A stretch of DNA of 64,000 bases from Cyclobacteriaceae bacterium (lineage in GTDB: Bacteria > Bacteroidota > Bacteroidia > Cytophagales > Cyclobacteriaceae): the NCBI GenBank assembly GCA_019638275.1, contig JAHBUC010000004.1:62001-126000 (forward strand), written 5' to 3'. The notes beneath the pieces are model-generated. The model searched no databases, was not told the origin of the DNA, and saw nothing but the letters and a program-made list of their open reading frames with translations. The position numbers and the translations under genes are program-made. Below, in pieces: positions 7,976 through 15,613 of this stretch. Position 1 is the stretch's first letter; each line of letters opens with the position of its first letter.

Positions 7976-8848
7976 ATGCCAGTTAAAACAACTACTGACC
8001 AGCTTGGCCTTGCACTAGAAATTCCATTTCCGCCTACGCGAATAATCTCGCTGGTTCCCTCCCAAACTGAACTGCTGTACGATCTGAAGCTGAATGCTGA
8101 AGTCGTTGGAATTACCAAATTTTGTGTTCATCCGCCTGAATGGCGAAAAACCAAAACCATAATCGGAGGAACGAAGAAATTCAATTTTGAGGTAATCGAT
8201 CGGCTAAAGCCTGATCTGATTATTGGAAACAAGGAGGAAAATTATAGGGAGGGTATTGAAATACTCCGGCAAAAATACCCGGTTTGGATGAGTGATATTG
8301 TTACTCCAACTGATGCCATAAACATGATGCATTCACTTGGTGAGATTACCGGTAAATCCACAGAAGCTGAAAGATTGATTGCGGATATCCAGAAATCTTT
8401 GGACGGAGTTAAAGGGTGGCTTCGAGAACCTCAGCCACCCACTCGGGAGCCTAATCCATCTAAATCAGTTTCGTTGCATGAGGCTCTCGAAGGCAACGGA
8501 GCCTCAGGTAACGGCAAGCGGGTACTGTATCTGATTTGGAGAAATCCCTGGATGGGAGCAGCCGCCAACACATTCATTCACGAAATGCTAACCTTGGCGG
8601 GATTTGAGAATTGTTTAAAAGAACAGGAACGCTACCCTGAACTTTCAGTGGCTGATCTGGTAGCTCTAAATCCTGATCTGGTTTTTCTTTCTTCTGAACC
8701 GTACCCCTTTTCAGAAAAGCATATTGAAGAGATGCAATCACTTCTCCCCATCGCAAAAATTTTGTTGGTTGATGGTGAAATGTTTTCGTGGTATGGAAGC
8801 CGGATGCGCTATTTCGCCAGCTACCTGGCTACACTTCCGTTAGCGTAA
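7976..8848 (+). CDS. BtuF-like helical-backbone metal/cobalamin-binding protein with an in-frame palindromic insertion
   Basis: The 290-aa product has the BtuF/FepB-like fold pattern: RIISLVPSQTELLYDL, then VGITKFCVHPPEW, KPDLIIGNKEEN, and a second lobe starting at VLYLIWRNPWMGA. No signal peptide is visible, so the protein looks cytoplasmic. This form is common in Bacteroidota, and its role (cobalamin or metal binding) is not settled. Residues about 147-180 are Pro/Glu/Ser/Gly-rich and lie in the linker between the lobes. They are encoded exactly by two palindromic elements and look like an inserted repeat. The ATG at 7976 is preferred over the GTG at 7970, which overlaps the -7 box. The 3' end overlaps aroA by 20 bases. 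Confidence 0.82.
   Translation: MPVKTTTDQLGLALEIPFPPTRIISLVPSQTELLYDLKLNAEVVGITKFCVHPPEWRKTKTIIGGTKKFNFEVIDRLKPDLIIGNKEENYREGIEILRQKYPVWMSDIVTPTDAINMMHSLGEITGKSTEAERLIADIQKSLDGVKGWLREPQPPTREPNPSKSVSLHEALEGNGASGNGKRVLYLIWRNPWMGAAANTFIHEMLTLAGFENCLKEQERYPELSVADLVALNPDLVFLSSEPYPFSEKHIEEMQSLLPIAKILLVDGEMFSWYGSRMRYFASYLATLPLA
8414..8440. repeat. Palindromic repeat copy 1 inside the BtuF-like gene
   Basis: GGGTGGC and GCCACCC (7 bp) enclose a 13-base centre. Read on the minus strand the core is TGAGGTTCTCGAAG (8420-8433). The same core, with one mismatch, recurs on the plus strand at 8479. The format resembles REP-type palindromes. Confidence 0.65.
8473..8512. repeat. Palindromic repeat copy 2 inside the BtuF-like gene
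   Basis: The 14-base arms (8473-8486 with 8499-8512) match at 12 positions, one more being a G-U pair. The inner eight, TGAGGCTC/GAGCCTCA, are perfect. The core TGAGGCTCTCGAAG at 8479-8492 matches copy 1 in 13 of 14 positions, in opposite orientation. The two copies therefore form a divergent pair about 45 bases apart. Confidence 0.6.
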
Positions 8849-10055
8849 AGCCAACCGTTTTCAAATCATCCCAATATCCGGGGTACGATTTTCTTACTAC
8901 CGCTGGATTTTCAATTACAACATTCCGTAAGGTTGCCAGTGGCGCGAAGGCCATAGCCATACGGTGATCCAGGTAGGTGTTTATGGTTGGAATTGTTTCC
9001 GGAATGTTATGGGTGGGCACCAGTTTCCAGGATGATCCCGTTTCGATTAACTGAGCCCCGATTTTTTGAAGCTCCTGGTGCAGTGCATGAATGCGGTCGG
9101 TTTCTTTAATGCGCAAACTTTCAAGTCCGGTAAAGGTGCCGTGTATTCCTTTTGCCGCACAAACCACAGCCACCGTTTGAGCCAGATCGGGGCAGTGGGT
9201 GAAATCAAATGTCAGATCTTCGTATGCTTCTTTTTTTGTTAGCAGCAGGTTGTTGCCCCGTGGTTCCGACTTCACACCAAGTTGCTCCATCAGGTCGGCA
9301 ATTACCCGGTCGCCTTGGAAGGAACGCATCGTGATGTTGGGTAGTGTAATTTCGGCTTGATCGGCCAATGCAGTAAATGCAAACCAATAGCTTGCAGCCG
9401 ACCAGTCGGCCTCAACTCGGTAGTCGCAGGGCTTGTAGGGTTGCGGACCGACTTCTATTACATTTTCGTTTACCTGAACCTCCACTCCAAATTTCCGCAT
9501 CAAGGAAGCTGTCATGTCAATGTAGGGCCTGCTCCCCACCTTACCGGTTAAGGTAAGCGTCAATCCTTTCGGAAGCGTAGGGGCAATCATCATGAGGGCA
9601 GAGATGTATTGGCTGCTCACATCACCGCGGATGGTCAGTTGATTGGTTTTCTGCCCTTCAAATCCTTCAATTTTAAGCGGTGGAAATCCTTCTTTTTCCA
9701 GGTAGGATATTCGGGCACCCAATACGCGAAGGGCATCAACAAGTAGTCCGATGGGGCGGAGCTTCATGCGATCCGTACCGGTAATTACTTTTTCCTGACC
9801 TTGAACAGATAGATAGGCGGTAAGAAAGCGCATGGTAGTTCCCGCATCCTCTACATCCAATACAGGATCGGAGGAGTTGATCAACTGCTTCATCAATACT
9901 GTATCGTTTGCCTCTGAAAGGTTGGTTAAGGTTGATTTTCCTCCTCCCAACGCATCCATAATCAGTACACGATTGCTGATGCTTTTGGAGGCCGGAAGAC
10001 GGTTAACGGTTCCGGTTAACGTTTTGTGTTTGGTAATGTGTATGCTTGAGCTCAC
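8829..10055 (-). CDS. aroA: 3-phosphoshikimate 1-carboxyvinyltransferase (EPSP synthase)
   Basis: A 408-aa EPSP synthase, slightly shorter than the E. coli enzyme (427 aa). Motifs are in order: LPASKSISNRVLI (shikimate-3-phosphate site), EDAGTTMRFLTAYL, TDRMKLRPIGLLVDAL, DLAQTVAVVCA, LRIKETDRI and TYLDHRMAMAFAPLA. It joins shikimate-3-phosphate and PEP to make EPSP, the step before chorismate. It is on the same strand as aroB and the DAHP synthase downstream of 10.3 kb, separated by the opposite-strand YtxH-like gene, so it probably has its own promoter in the 98-base gap. Confidence 0.95.
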   Translation of the reverse strand: MSSSIHITKHKTLTGTVNRLPASKSISNRVLIMDALGGGKSTLTNLSEANDTVLMKQLINSSDPVLDVEDAGTTMRFLTAYLSVQGQEKVITGTDRMKLRPIGLLVDALRVLGARISYLEKEGFPPLKIEGFEGQKTNQLTIRGDVSSQYISALMMIAPTLPKGLTLTLTGKVGSRPYIDMTASLMRKFGVEVQVNENVIEVGPQPYKPCDYRVEADWSAASYWFAFTALADQAEITLPNITMRSFQGDRVIADLMEQLGVKSEPRGNNLLLTKKEAYEDLTFDFTHCPDLAQTVAVVCAAKGIHGTFTGLESLRIKETDRIHALHQELQKIGAQLIETGSSWKLVPTHNIPETIPTINTYLDHRMAMAFAPLATLRNVVIENPAVVRKSYPGYWDDLKTVGFTLTEV

Positions 10056-10141
10056 GTTTTAGCTAATGGTTGTAAGGCAAAATCGGATGTTAGTTAAATA
10101 TTTTTTTTCGTTGAGTGAAACAAATGACGATCAATTCCAGT

Positions 10142-10149
10142 TAACTTTG
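10142..10149 (+). promoter_or_regulatory. -7 promoter box of the YtxH-like gene, almost touching the start codon
   Basis: TAACTTTG matches TAnnTTTG exactly and ends four bases before the ATG at 10154. A transcript from it would be leaderless or have a leader of one or two bases. No well-spaced -33 TTG is seen. Confidence 0.5.
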
Positions 10150-10153
10150 ATAT

Positions 10154-10342
10154 ATGAACACAACCGGAAAAATAACGCTGGGATTGGGAATTGCATCGGC
10201 AGCTTTACTGGCGGCTTATCTTTTCACGGGCGACCGTAAAAAGAAGACTACTGAGTTTATCGCCAAGAAAGCGGATGATTTAAAACGCACCATTCAGAAG
10301 AAAATTGAGTCTTTCGATGATTCGGAGGCACACTATATCTGA
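10154..10342 (+). CDS. Small YtxH-like membrane protein
   Basis: 62 aa. The N-terminal helix (about residues 7-25, ITLGLGIASAALLAAYLF) is hydrophobic. It is followed by a basic patch GDRKKKTTEF and an amphipathic Lys-rich helix. This is the pattern of the small YtxH/gas-vesicle-like membrane proteins common in Bacteroidota; no biochemical role is known. It sits between aroA and aroB on the opposite strand, and its 3' end overlaps the aroB 3' end by 10 bases. The perfect -7 box supports it as a real gene. Confidence 0.75.
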   Translation: MNTTGKITLGLGIASAALLAAYLFTGDRKKKTTEFIAKKADDLKRTIQKKIESFDDSEAHYI

Positions 10343-11376
10343 AGCGTATTGTAAAATGCCAATGCACCAACAATCTCTTCTTCGCTAACCGCACAATCCC
10401 AACGTGCCTTCCCGATTCCTTCGGGTAGCACAGCTAAAACCGTATTGCCCCTGTTTTTCTTATCCTGAATGCACAAAGCAGCTATTTGCGCGTAATCCTT
10501 CTCGTGAAGGCCCAGTTTTCCGTAAACTTTGAGGATATATGCTGCTATTTGCCCGATTTCTTCATCGGTAATCAGGTTTTGATTTTTTGCAATGAAAGCT
10601 TCGGCAATTAATCCTGCGGCAACAGCTTCCCCATGCAATATCCGGTTACCGGATTTTAAAAAATAAGACTCCAGTGCATGCCCGATGGTGTGGCCGGCAT
10701 TCAGGATTTTCCGAAGACCTTTTTCTGTGGGATCTTGTTGCACAACAGATGACTTAAACTCAGCTGAATGACGCAACAATACGTCCCAGGGCTGTTCTTC
10801 AAGCGATTTGCTTCGTAGCTCATTCCACAAGGTTCGGTCGGAGATTAATGCGTGCTTGATTACCTCTGCAAATCCGGAGCGTAATTCATTTTGTGATAAC
10901 GTTTTAAGAAATCCACTGTGAATCAGCGTAAGCACCGGTTCTTTAAATAGCCCGATGTGATTTTTAAAATGACGGAAATCAATCCCCAGTTTTCCGCCAA
11001 TGCTGGCATCAGCCATGGCCAACAACGTGGTTGGCATAAGAATGAAGTCGATGCCACGCTTATAGGTTGCGGCACAAAATCCACCCATATCGCCCAGCAC
11101 ACCACCGCCTAAAACAAGCAGCACGGCATGCCTATCCATAGCCAGGTCAGTCATTTGTTCCCAGATGTGCGCACACGTCTGTAAGGTTTTAAACTCTTCA
11201 CCACTATTCACGGTAATTACCACATGTTCTGGCAAGTGAGGTTGAATAAGCGGATAGCAATGCTTAACCGTATTTTCATCGGTCAGTACAGCTATTTTGT
11301 TGTAGCCGCCTTTTTGCAGGAAGAGGTTGAGATATGGTCCGGGGTTGTCCGTTAATTTCAGGTTGGCTGGCAACAT
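10333..11376 (-). CDS. aroB: 3-dehydroquinate synthase
   Basis: A 347-aa enzyme with the AroB NAD-binding signature GGGVLGDMGGFCAATYKRG and the active-site stretch PTTLLAMADASIGGKLGID. GHTIGHALE (metal-binding His) and HGEAVAAGL (metal-binding His) follow. It converts DAHP to 3-dehydroquinate in the shikimate pathway. Its start codon overlaps the stop of the upstream DAHP synthase-chorismate mutase gene by one base, so the two are translationally linked. Together they carry out steps 1 and 2 of the pathway. Confidence 0.95.
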   Translation of the reverse strand: MLPANLKLTDNPGPYLNLFLQKGGYNKIAVLTDENTVKHCYPLIQPHLPEHVVITVNSGEEFKTLQTCAHIWEQMTDLAMDRHAVLLVLGGGVLGDMGGFCAATYKRGIDFILMPTTLLAMADASIGGKLGIDFRHFKNHIGLFKEPVLTLIHSGFLKTLSQNELRSGFAEVIKHALISDRTLWNELRSKSLEEQPWDVLLRHSAEFKSSVVQQDPTEKGLRKILNAGHTIGHALESYFLKSGNRILHGEAVAAGLIAEAFIAKNQNLITDEEIGQIAAYILKVYGKLGLHEKDYAQIAALCIQDKKNRGNTVLAVLPEGIGKARWDCAVSEEEIVGALAFYNTLQI

Positions 11377-12473
11377 TATTTTTCTGGCTCTGAGGTTTTG
11401 TTCATGATCTCCGTTTGTATGCGAATCGATTCATCATGAATGATTTTGTAAAGTTCGCGAATAAAGTCGGGAGAAAGTAGTGCCAGCTTGGCCCATTCGG
11501 GTCGTGTTTGCATAATTTCGTTCCAGCGTTCCAGTTGAAATACCGTTACGTGATTGTCTTTTTTGTAATCCCCGATTTTCTCAATCATTTTCATGCGGGT
11601 GGAAAGCGTTTCAATCAGCTCTTGGTCAATATGATCAATCTTTTCACGCAGGGCCTCCAGGTGATTAATGAAAAGTGCATTGGATGAAGATCGTTCACTT
11701 ACCCGTAGCTGACTCAAAATTTCCTTTAATACTTCAGGTGTAACTTGTTGTTGCGCATCACTCAGCGCCTTATCGGGATCGGGGTGAGTCTCAATCATCA
11801 GCCCATCATAATCCAGATCCAATGCTTTTTGCGATACTTCAAAAATCAAATCGCGGTTGCCGGCTATGTGACTGGGATCGCCAATAAGCGGTATATCCGG
11901 ATGCAGCGTTTTTAGTTCAAGCGGTATTTGCCACAGCGGTTGGTTCCGGAACCTGGATTTTTGAAACGAAGAAAAACCGCGGTGAATGGCTCCTAATTTT
12001 TTTATTCCTGCACGATGCAATCGCTCCAGTGCACCAATCCAAAGGGATAAATCCGGGTTAATGGGGTTCTTCACCAAAACAATTTTGTCGGTGCCTTTCA
12101 GGGCATCAGCAATTTCCTGAACACTGAATGGGTTAACGGTGGTGCGGGCACCAATCCAAAGAATATCAATACCTGCTTTTAATGCCAATTCAACATGGGT
12201 AGGATTGGCCACTTCCGTAGCAAAGGCCAAACCTGTTTTCTGCTTTATGTCAGCCATCCACTTAAGGGCAGTTTCGCCCATTCCTTCAAACGAGTTGGGT
12301 CTTGTGCGTGGTTTCCAAATGCCTGCCCGCATAATGGAAATATCCAATGCTTTTAAGGACTGGGCTATAGTTAAAAGTTGTTCAGGACTTTCGGCACTGC
12401 ACGGCCCGGCAATGACGAAAGGTTGGTTTGAGGTGAAATTTTTATAGTCAGAAACCCAGTTTTTTGTGTCCAT
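11376..12473 (-). CDS. Bifunctional DAHP synthase / chorismate mutase (copy 1)
   Basis: 365 aa. Residues about 15-260 form a type I-beta (KdsA-like) DAHP synthase: VIAGPCSAES, RAGIWKPRTRPNSFEG, WIGARTTVNPFSVQEIADAL, LVKNPINPD, GAIHRGFSS and DPSHIAGNRDL. The C-terminal 90 residues are an AroQ chorismate mutase helix bundle (LREKIDHIDQELIETLSTRMKMIEKIGDYKKDNHV). It therefore makes DAHP from PEP and erythrose-4-phosphate and turns chorismate into prephenate. The fused mutase can act as an allosteric sensor in relatives. It forms a two-gene unit with aroB. A second, clearly paralogous copy lies at 30.0-31.1 kb. Confidence 0.92.
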   Translation of the reverse strand: MDTKNWVSDYKNFTSNQPFVIAGPCSAESPEQLLTIAQSLKALDISIMRAGIWKPRTRPNSFEGMGETALKWMADIKQKTGLAFATEVANPTHVELALKAGIDILWIGARTTVNPFSVQEIADALKGTDKIVLVKNPINPDLSLWIGALERLHRAGIKKLGAIHRGFSSFQKSRFRNQPLWQIPLELKTLHPDIPLIGDPSHIAGNRDLIFEVSQKALDLDYDGLMIETHPDPDKALSDAQQQVTPEVLKEILSQLRVSERSSSNALFINHLEALREKIDHIDQELIETLSTRMKMIEKIGDYKKDNHVTVFQLERWNEIMQTRPEWAKLALLSPDFIRELYKIIHDESIRIQTEIMNKTSEPEK

Positions 12474-12594
12474 TTGGTCAGAAAATTAAACAATGCGCGT
12501 GAGAAAATTACAGTCCTCTTTTTGAACAAAACCCAATCGCTAAAGTTTAGGACAAGGGCTGATAAAACTCATGTTTTGCGGTATTATTGCAGCC

Positions 12595-12624
12595 TTGAAA
12601 CATTAAGCCATCGCCTTATCTTTA
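12595..12624 (+). promoter_or_regulatory. Probable promoter of the proline dehydrogenase gene
   Basis: TTG at 12595-12597, then 19 bases, then TATCTTTA, one mismatch from TAnnTTTG. The start codon at 12640 would have a leader of about ten bases. Confidence 0.5.
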
Positions 12625-12639
12625 GGCCACTTTTTACCT

Positions 12640-13824
12640 ATGGAATCATCGCCCAAAATCTCCTTTGAAGATACCGAAACAGCATTTGCGTATAAGTCGG
12701 ATGCAGCCCTGAAAAAAGCAAACTTTATATTTTCCCTGGTTAACCACCCGTGGATTTCATCCCTGGCCACCGCATCAGTCAAGGCATCGTTAAGCCTTCG
12801 GTTGCCAGTGGAAGGTTTGATCAAAAAGACAGCCTTTGATCATTTCTGTGGCGGTGAAAATATTGAACAAGCTATGCGGGTAGTGGAGGAACTTGGTCAA
12901 TTTCATGTGGGCGCCATACTTGATTACTCCGTTGAAGGAGGCGATGACGAGGCGGGTTTTGATGCGACAGCAGAGGAAACCATGCGTACCATTGAGCAGG
13001 CACATAGGTCGGCAAATATTCCATTTTGTGTTTTTAAACCCACCGGACTGGCTTCAGCAAAACTGCTTACCAAAATTCAGGCAGGAGAAACATTAACTGA
13101 AGAAGAGCAAAAAGCGTATGAACGTGCCTTTAATCGCTTTGACAAGATATGTGCAAAAGGATATGAATACAACATGCCCATCTTAGTTGATGCGGAGGAT
13201 TCCTGGTATCAGAATCCAATTGACAAGATGGTGCTGGAGTTGATGAAGAAGTATAATAAAGAACGTGCGATAGTGTATAATACATATCAACTTTATCGTA
13301 CGGCTGCTTTGCCAAACCTGCGCAATCATTTTCACGAGGCGGTTATGAATAATTATTATTTCGGAGCCAAGCTGGTACGGGGCGCTTACATGGAAAAAGA
13401 GCGCGAGCGTGCTGCGAAGAACGGGTATGAAAGCCCGATTCACCCCACCAAAGAAGCAACCGATGATGCCTTTAATAAAGCACTTGCCTTTTGTATTGAT
13501 AACAAGCAACGCATTTCGGTGATGTGTGGCTCGCACAACGATTACAGCAATTATTATTTGACCGTGCTGATGGAAAAGCACAGCATGCAGAACAACGATC
13601 CGCGGGTGTGGTTTGCCCAGTTGTACGGCATGAGTGATAATATCTCGTTTAACTTAGCCAAAGCTGGATATAACGTAGTTAAGTATTTGCCTTACGGACC
13701 GGTTCGGTCCGTGATGCCCTACCTGTTGCGCAGGGCAGAGGAGAATACTTCCGTTGCGGGGCAGAGTAGCCGGGAGTTGACGTTGATCCGGAAGGAACTT
13801 AGTAGGCGAAGAGGTAAACTTTAG
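12640..13824 (+). CDS. Proline dehydrogenase (monofunctional)
   Basis: A 394-aa FAD enzyme of the PutA proline-dehydrogenase barrel. Landmarks: DAEDSW (active-site Asp region), YNTYQLYR, GAKLVRGAYMEKERERA, SHNDYSNYY, QLYGMSDNIS and VMPYLLRRAEEN, the last being the substrate-contact RRAEEN motif. It oxidises proline to pyrroline-5-carboxylate and passes electrons to the membrane quinone pool. The P5C dehydrogenase partner is not fused and is not in the window. It is divergent from the DAHP synthase gene with 166 bases between. Confidence 0.93.
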   Translation: MESSPKISFEDTETAFAYKSDAALKKANFIFSLVNHPWISSLATASVKASLSLRLPVEGLIKKTAFDHFCGGENIEQAMRVVEELGQFHVGAILDYSVEGGDDEAGFDATAEETMRTIEQAHRSANIPFCVFKPTGLASAKLLTKIQAGETLTEEEQKAYERAFNRFDKICAKGYEYNMPILVDAEDSWYQNPIDKMVLELMKKYNKERAIVYNTYQLYRTAALPNLRNHFHEAVMNNYYFGAKLVRGAYMEKERERAAKNGYESPIHPTKEATDDAFNKALAFCIDNKQRISVMCGSHNDYSNYYLTVLMEKHSMQNNDPRVWFAQLYGMSDNISFNLAKAGYNVVKYLPYGPVRSVMPYLLRRAEENTSVAGQSSRELTLIRKELSRRRGKL

Positions 13825-13854
13825 TTCTGATTACCGCCCATCCCATTATTCCCT

Positions 13855-13862
13855 TATTTTTG
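13855..13862 (+). promoter_or_regulatory. -7 promoter box of lysS
   Basis: TATTTTTG matches TAnnTTTG exactly, 19 bases before the lysS ATG. The leader would be about a dozen bases. Confidence 0.5.
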
Positions 13863-13881
13863 CGGCTGAAAACCGTATTCC

Positions 13882-15612
13882 ATGCAATTGAGCGAACAAG
13901 AAATCATCCGCAGGCAGGCCAAAGAGGAACTGGAAAAGCTGGGCATAAACCCGTATCCGGCAGAGTTATTTGACGTTAACGTTTCCGCGCAGGAGATACT
14001 GGAAAATTATACCCGCCATAAGAGTGACTACCGCTCCATCTCCATTGCAGGCCGCATTATGAGTCGCAGGATTATGGGGTCGGCTTCCTTTGCAGAACTT
14101 CAGGATGAAACCGGTCGCATTCAGATTTATGTGCGCAGGGATGACATTTGCCCCGGTGAAGACAAGACCTTATACAATACGGTTTTCAAAAAGCTGGTAG
14201 ATATTGGCGACATCGTGGGGGTAAAAGGGTATTGCTTTACTACGCAAACCGGTGAAATATCTATTCATGTAACGGAGTTTACCATTCTTTCAAAATCATT
14301 GCGCCCACTTCCGGTTGTGAAGGAAACAACCGATGAGCAGGGCGTAGTACACAAGCATGATGCCTTCAGCGATCCGGAGCAACGGTATCGCATGCGGTAT
14401 GTTGATTTAATTGTGAATCCGGAAGTACGCGAAACGTTTGTGAAACGCACTAAGCTGGTGAACTCTATGCGTCAGTTTTTAAATAACAAGGACTACCTGG
14501 AAGTGGAGACGCCCATTCTTCAGCCATTGTATGGTGGCGCTGCTGCGCGTCCATTCAAAACGCATCACAATACACTCGACATGACTTTGTACCTACGTAT
14601 TGCGAATGAGTTATACCTGAAGCGATTGATTGTGGGTGGGTATAATGGCGTGTATGAATTCTCAAAGGATTTCCGCAATGAGGGTATGTCGCGGTTTCAT
14701 AACCCGGAGTTTACGCAGATAGAATTATACGTAGCGTATAAGGATTATTTCTGGATGATGGATTTAGTGGAGGAGATGATTGAAAAAGTTGCGCTGGATT
14801 TACACGGAACCACCAAAGTAAAAGTAGGTGAACATGAAATAGATTTTCGCAGGCCGTGGAAGCGCTTCACCATGTTTGAAGCCATTCAACATTTTACCGG
14901 CATTGATATTTCAGAAATGGATGAGGCTGCTTTGCGCGAAACGTGCAAGAAGCTGAATGTGCCCGTTGATGAAACCATGGGCAAAGGAAAATTGATCGAT
15001 TCTATTTTTGGAGAGAAATGTGAACCATTACTTATTCAACCAACTTTTATTACAGATTACCCGGTTGAGATGTCGCCATTGGCGAAGAAGCACCGCAGCA
15101 AGCCGGGTTTGGTAGAACGCTTTGAAGCGATTTGTAACGGAAAAGAAATTTGCAATGCATTCTCTGAACTGAACGACCCGATTGATCAGCGTAAGCGATT
15201 TGAAGAGCAACTGGAATTAGGCAAGCGTGGCGATGAAGAGGCCATGACGTTGGATGAAGATTTTTTACGGGCACTTGAATTCGGAATGCCGCCCACAGCT
15301 GGTTTAGGTGTGGGTATTGATCGTTTGTGCATGGTCATGACGAACTCACCTTCCATTCAGGATGTGCTGTTCTTCCCGCAGATGAAACCCGAAAAACAAG
15401 GCGGAGGATTTTCAGAACGCGATGCCGACCAACTGGGTATCCGGAAAGAACTTTTTCCCATCCTGCAAAAATTGGGCATACAATCTGTTGAGCAACTAAA
15501 GGCTTCAAAAGCATCCAAACTCTTTAACGATGTGTGCGGCATGCGCAAAAAGATGAAGCTGGAGGATGTGAAGAACCCGACTATGGAGGAGGTTGAGGGT
15601 TGGTTAAGATAA
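13882..15612 (+). CDS. lysS: Lysine--tRNA ligase, class II
   Basis: 576 aa. The N-terminal OB-fold (about 55-160, [22 protein letters not shown]) is followed by the class II core. Motif 2 is [15 protein letters not shown] and motif 3 is [12 protein letters not shown]. It charges tRNA-Lys. The protein is about 70 residues longer than E. coli LysS. The extra C-terminus (from about residue 510, with [16 protein letters not shown]) looks like a small helical add-on, which I believe is usual in Bacteroidota. The gene ends one base from the convergent lptD-like gene, with no terminator between. Confidence 0.95.
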   Translation: MQLSEQEIIRRQAKEELEKLGINPYPAELFDVNVSAQEILENYTRHKSDYRSISIAGRIMSRRIMGSASFAELQDETGRIQIYVRRDDICPGEDKTLYNTVFKKLVDIGDIVGVKGYCFTTQTGEISIHVTEFTILSKSLRPLPVVKETTDEQGVVHKHDAFSDPEQRYRMRYVDLIVNPEVRETFVKRTKLVNSMRQFLNNKDYLEVETPILQPLYGGAAARPFKTHHNTLDMTLYLRIANELYLKRLIVGGYNGVYEFSKDFRNEGMSRFHNPEFTQIELYVAYKDYFWMMDLVEEMIEKVALDLHGTTKVKVGEHEIDFRRPWKRFTMFEAIQHFTGIDISEMDEAALRETCKKLNVPVDETMGKGKLIDSIFGEKCEPLLIQPTFITDYPVEMSPLAKKHRSKPGLVERFEAICNGKEICNAFSELNDPIDQRKRFEEQLELGKRGDEEAMTLDEDFLRALEFGMPPTAGLGVGIDRLCMVMTNSPSIQDVLFFPQMKPEKQGGGFSERDADQLGIRKELFPILQKLGIQSVEQLKASKASKLFNDVCGMRKKMKLEDVKNPTMEEVEGWLR

Positions 15613-15613
15613 C

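Noticed and set aside
12474..12639. Possible attenuator leader upstream of the first DAHP synthase gene
   Set aside because: On the minus strand the only short frame of note (MSFISPCPKL) is not rich in aromatic codons and no terminator hairpin with a T-run precedes the gene.
13183..13581. Long minus-strand frame within the proline dehydrogenase gene
   Set aside because: It lies fully antisense to a strongly conserved enzyme, its translation is low-complexity and hydrophobic by codon shadow, and no promoter or start context supports it.
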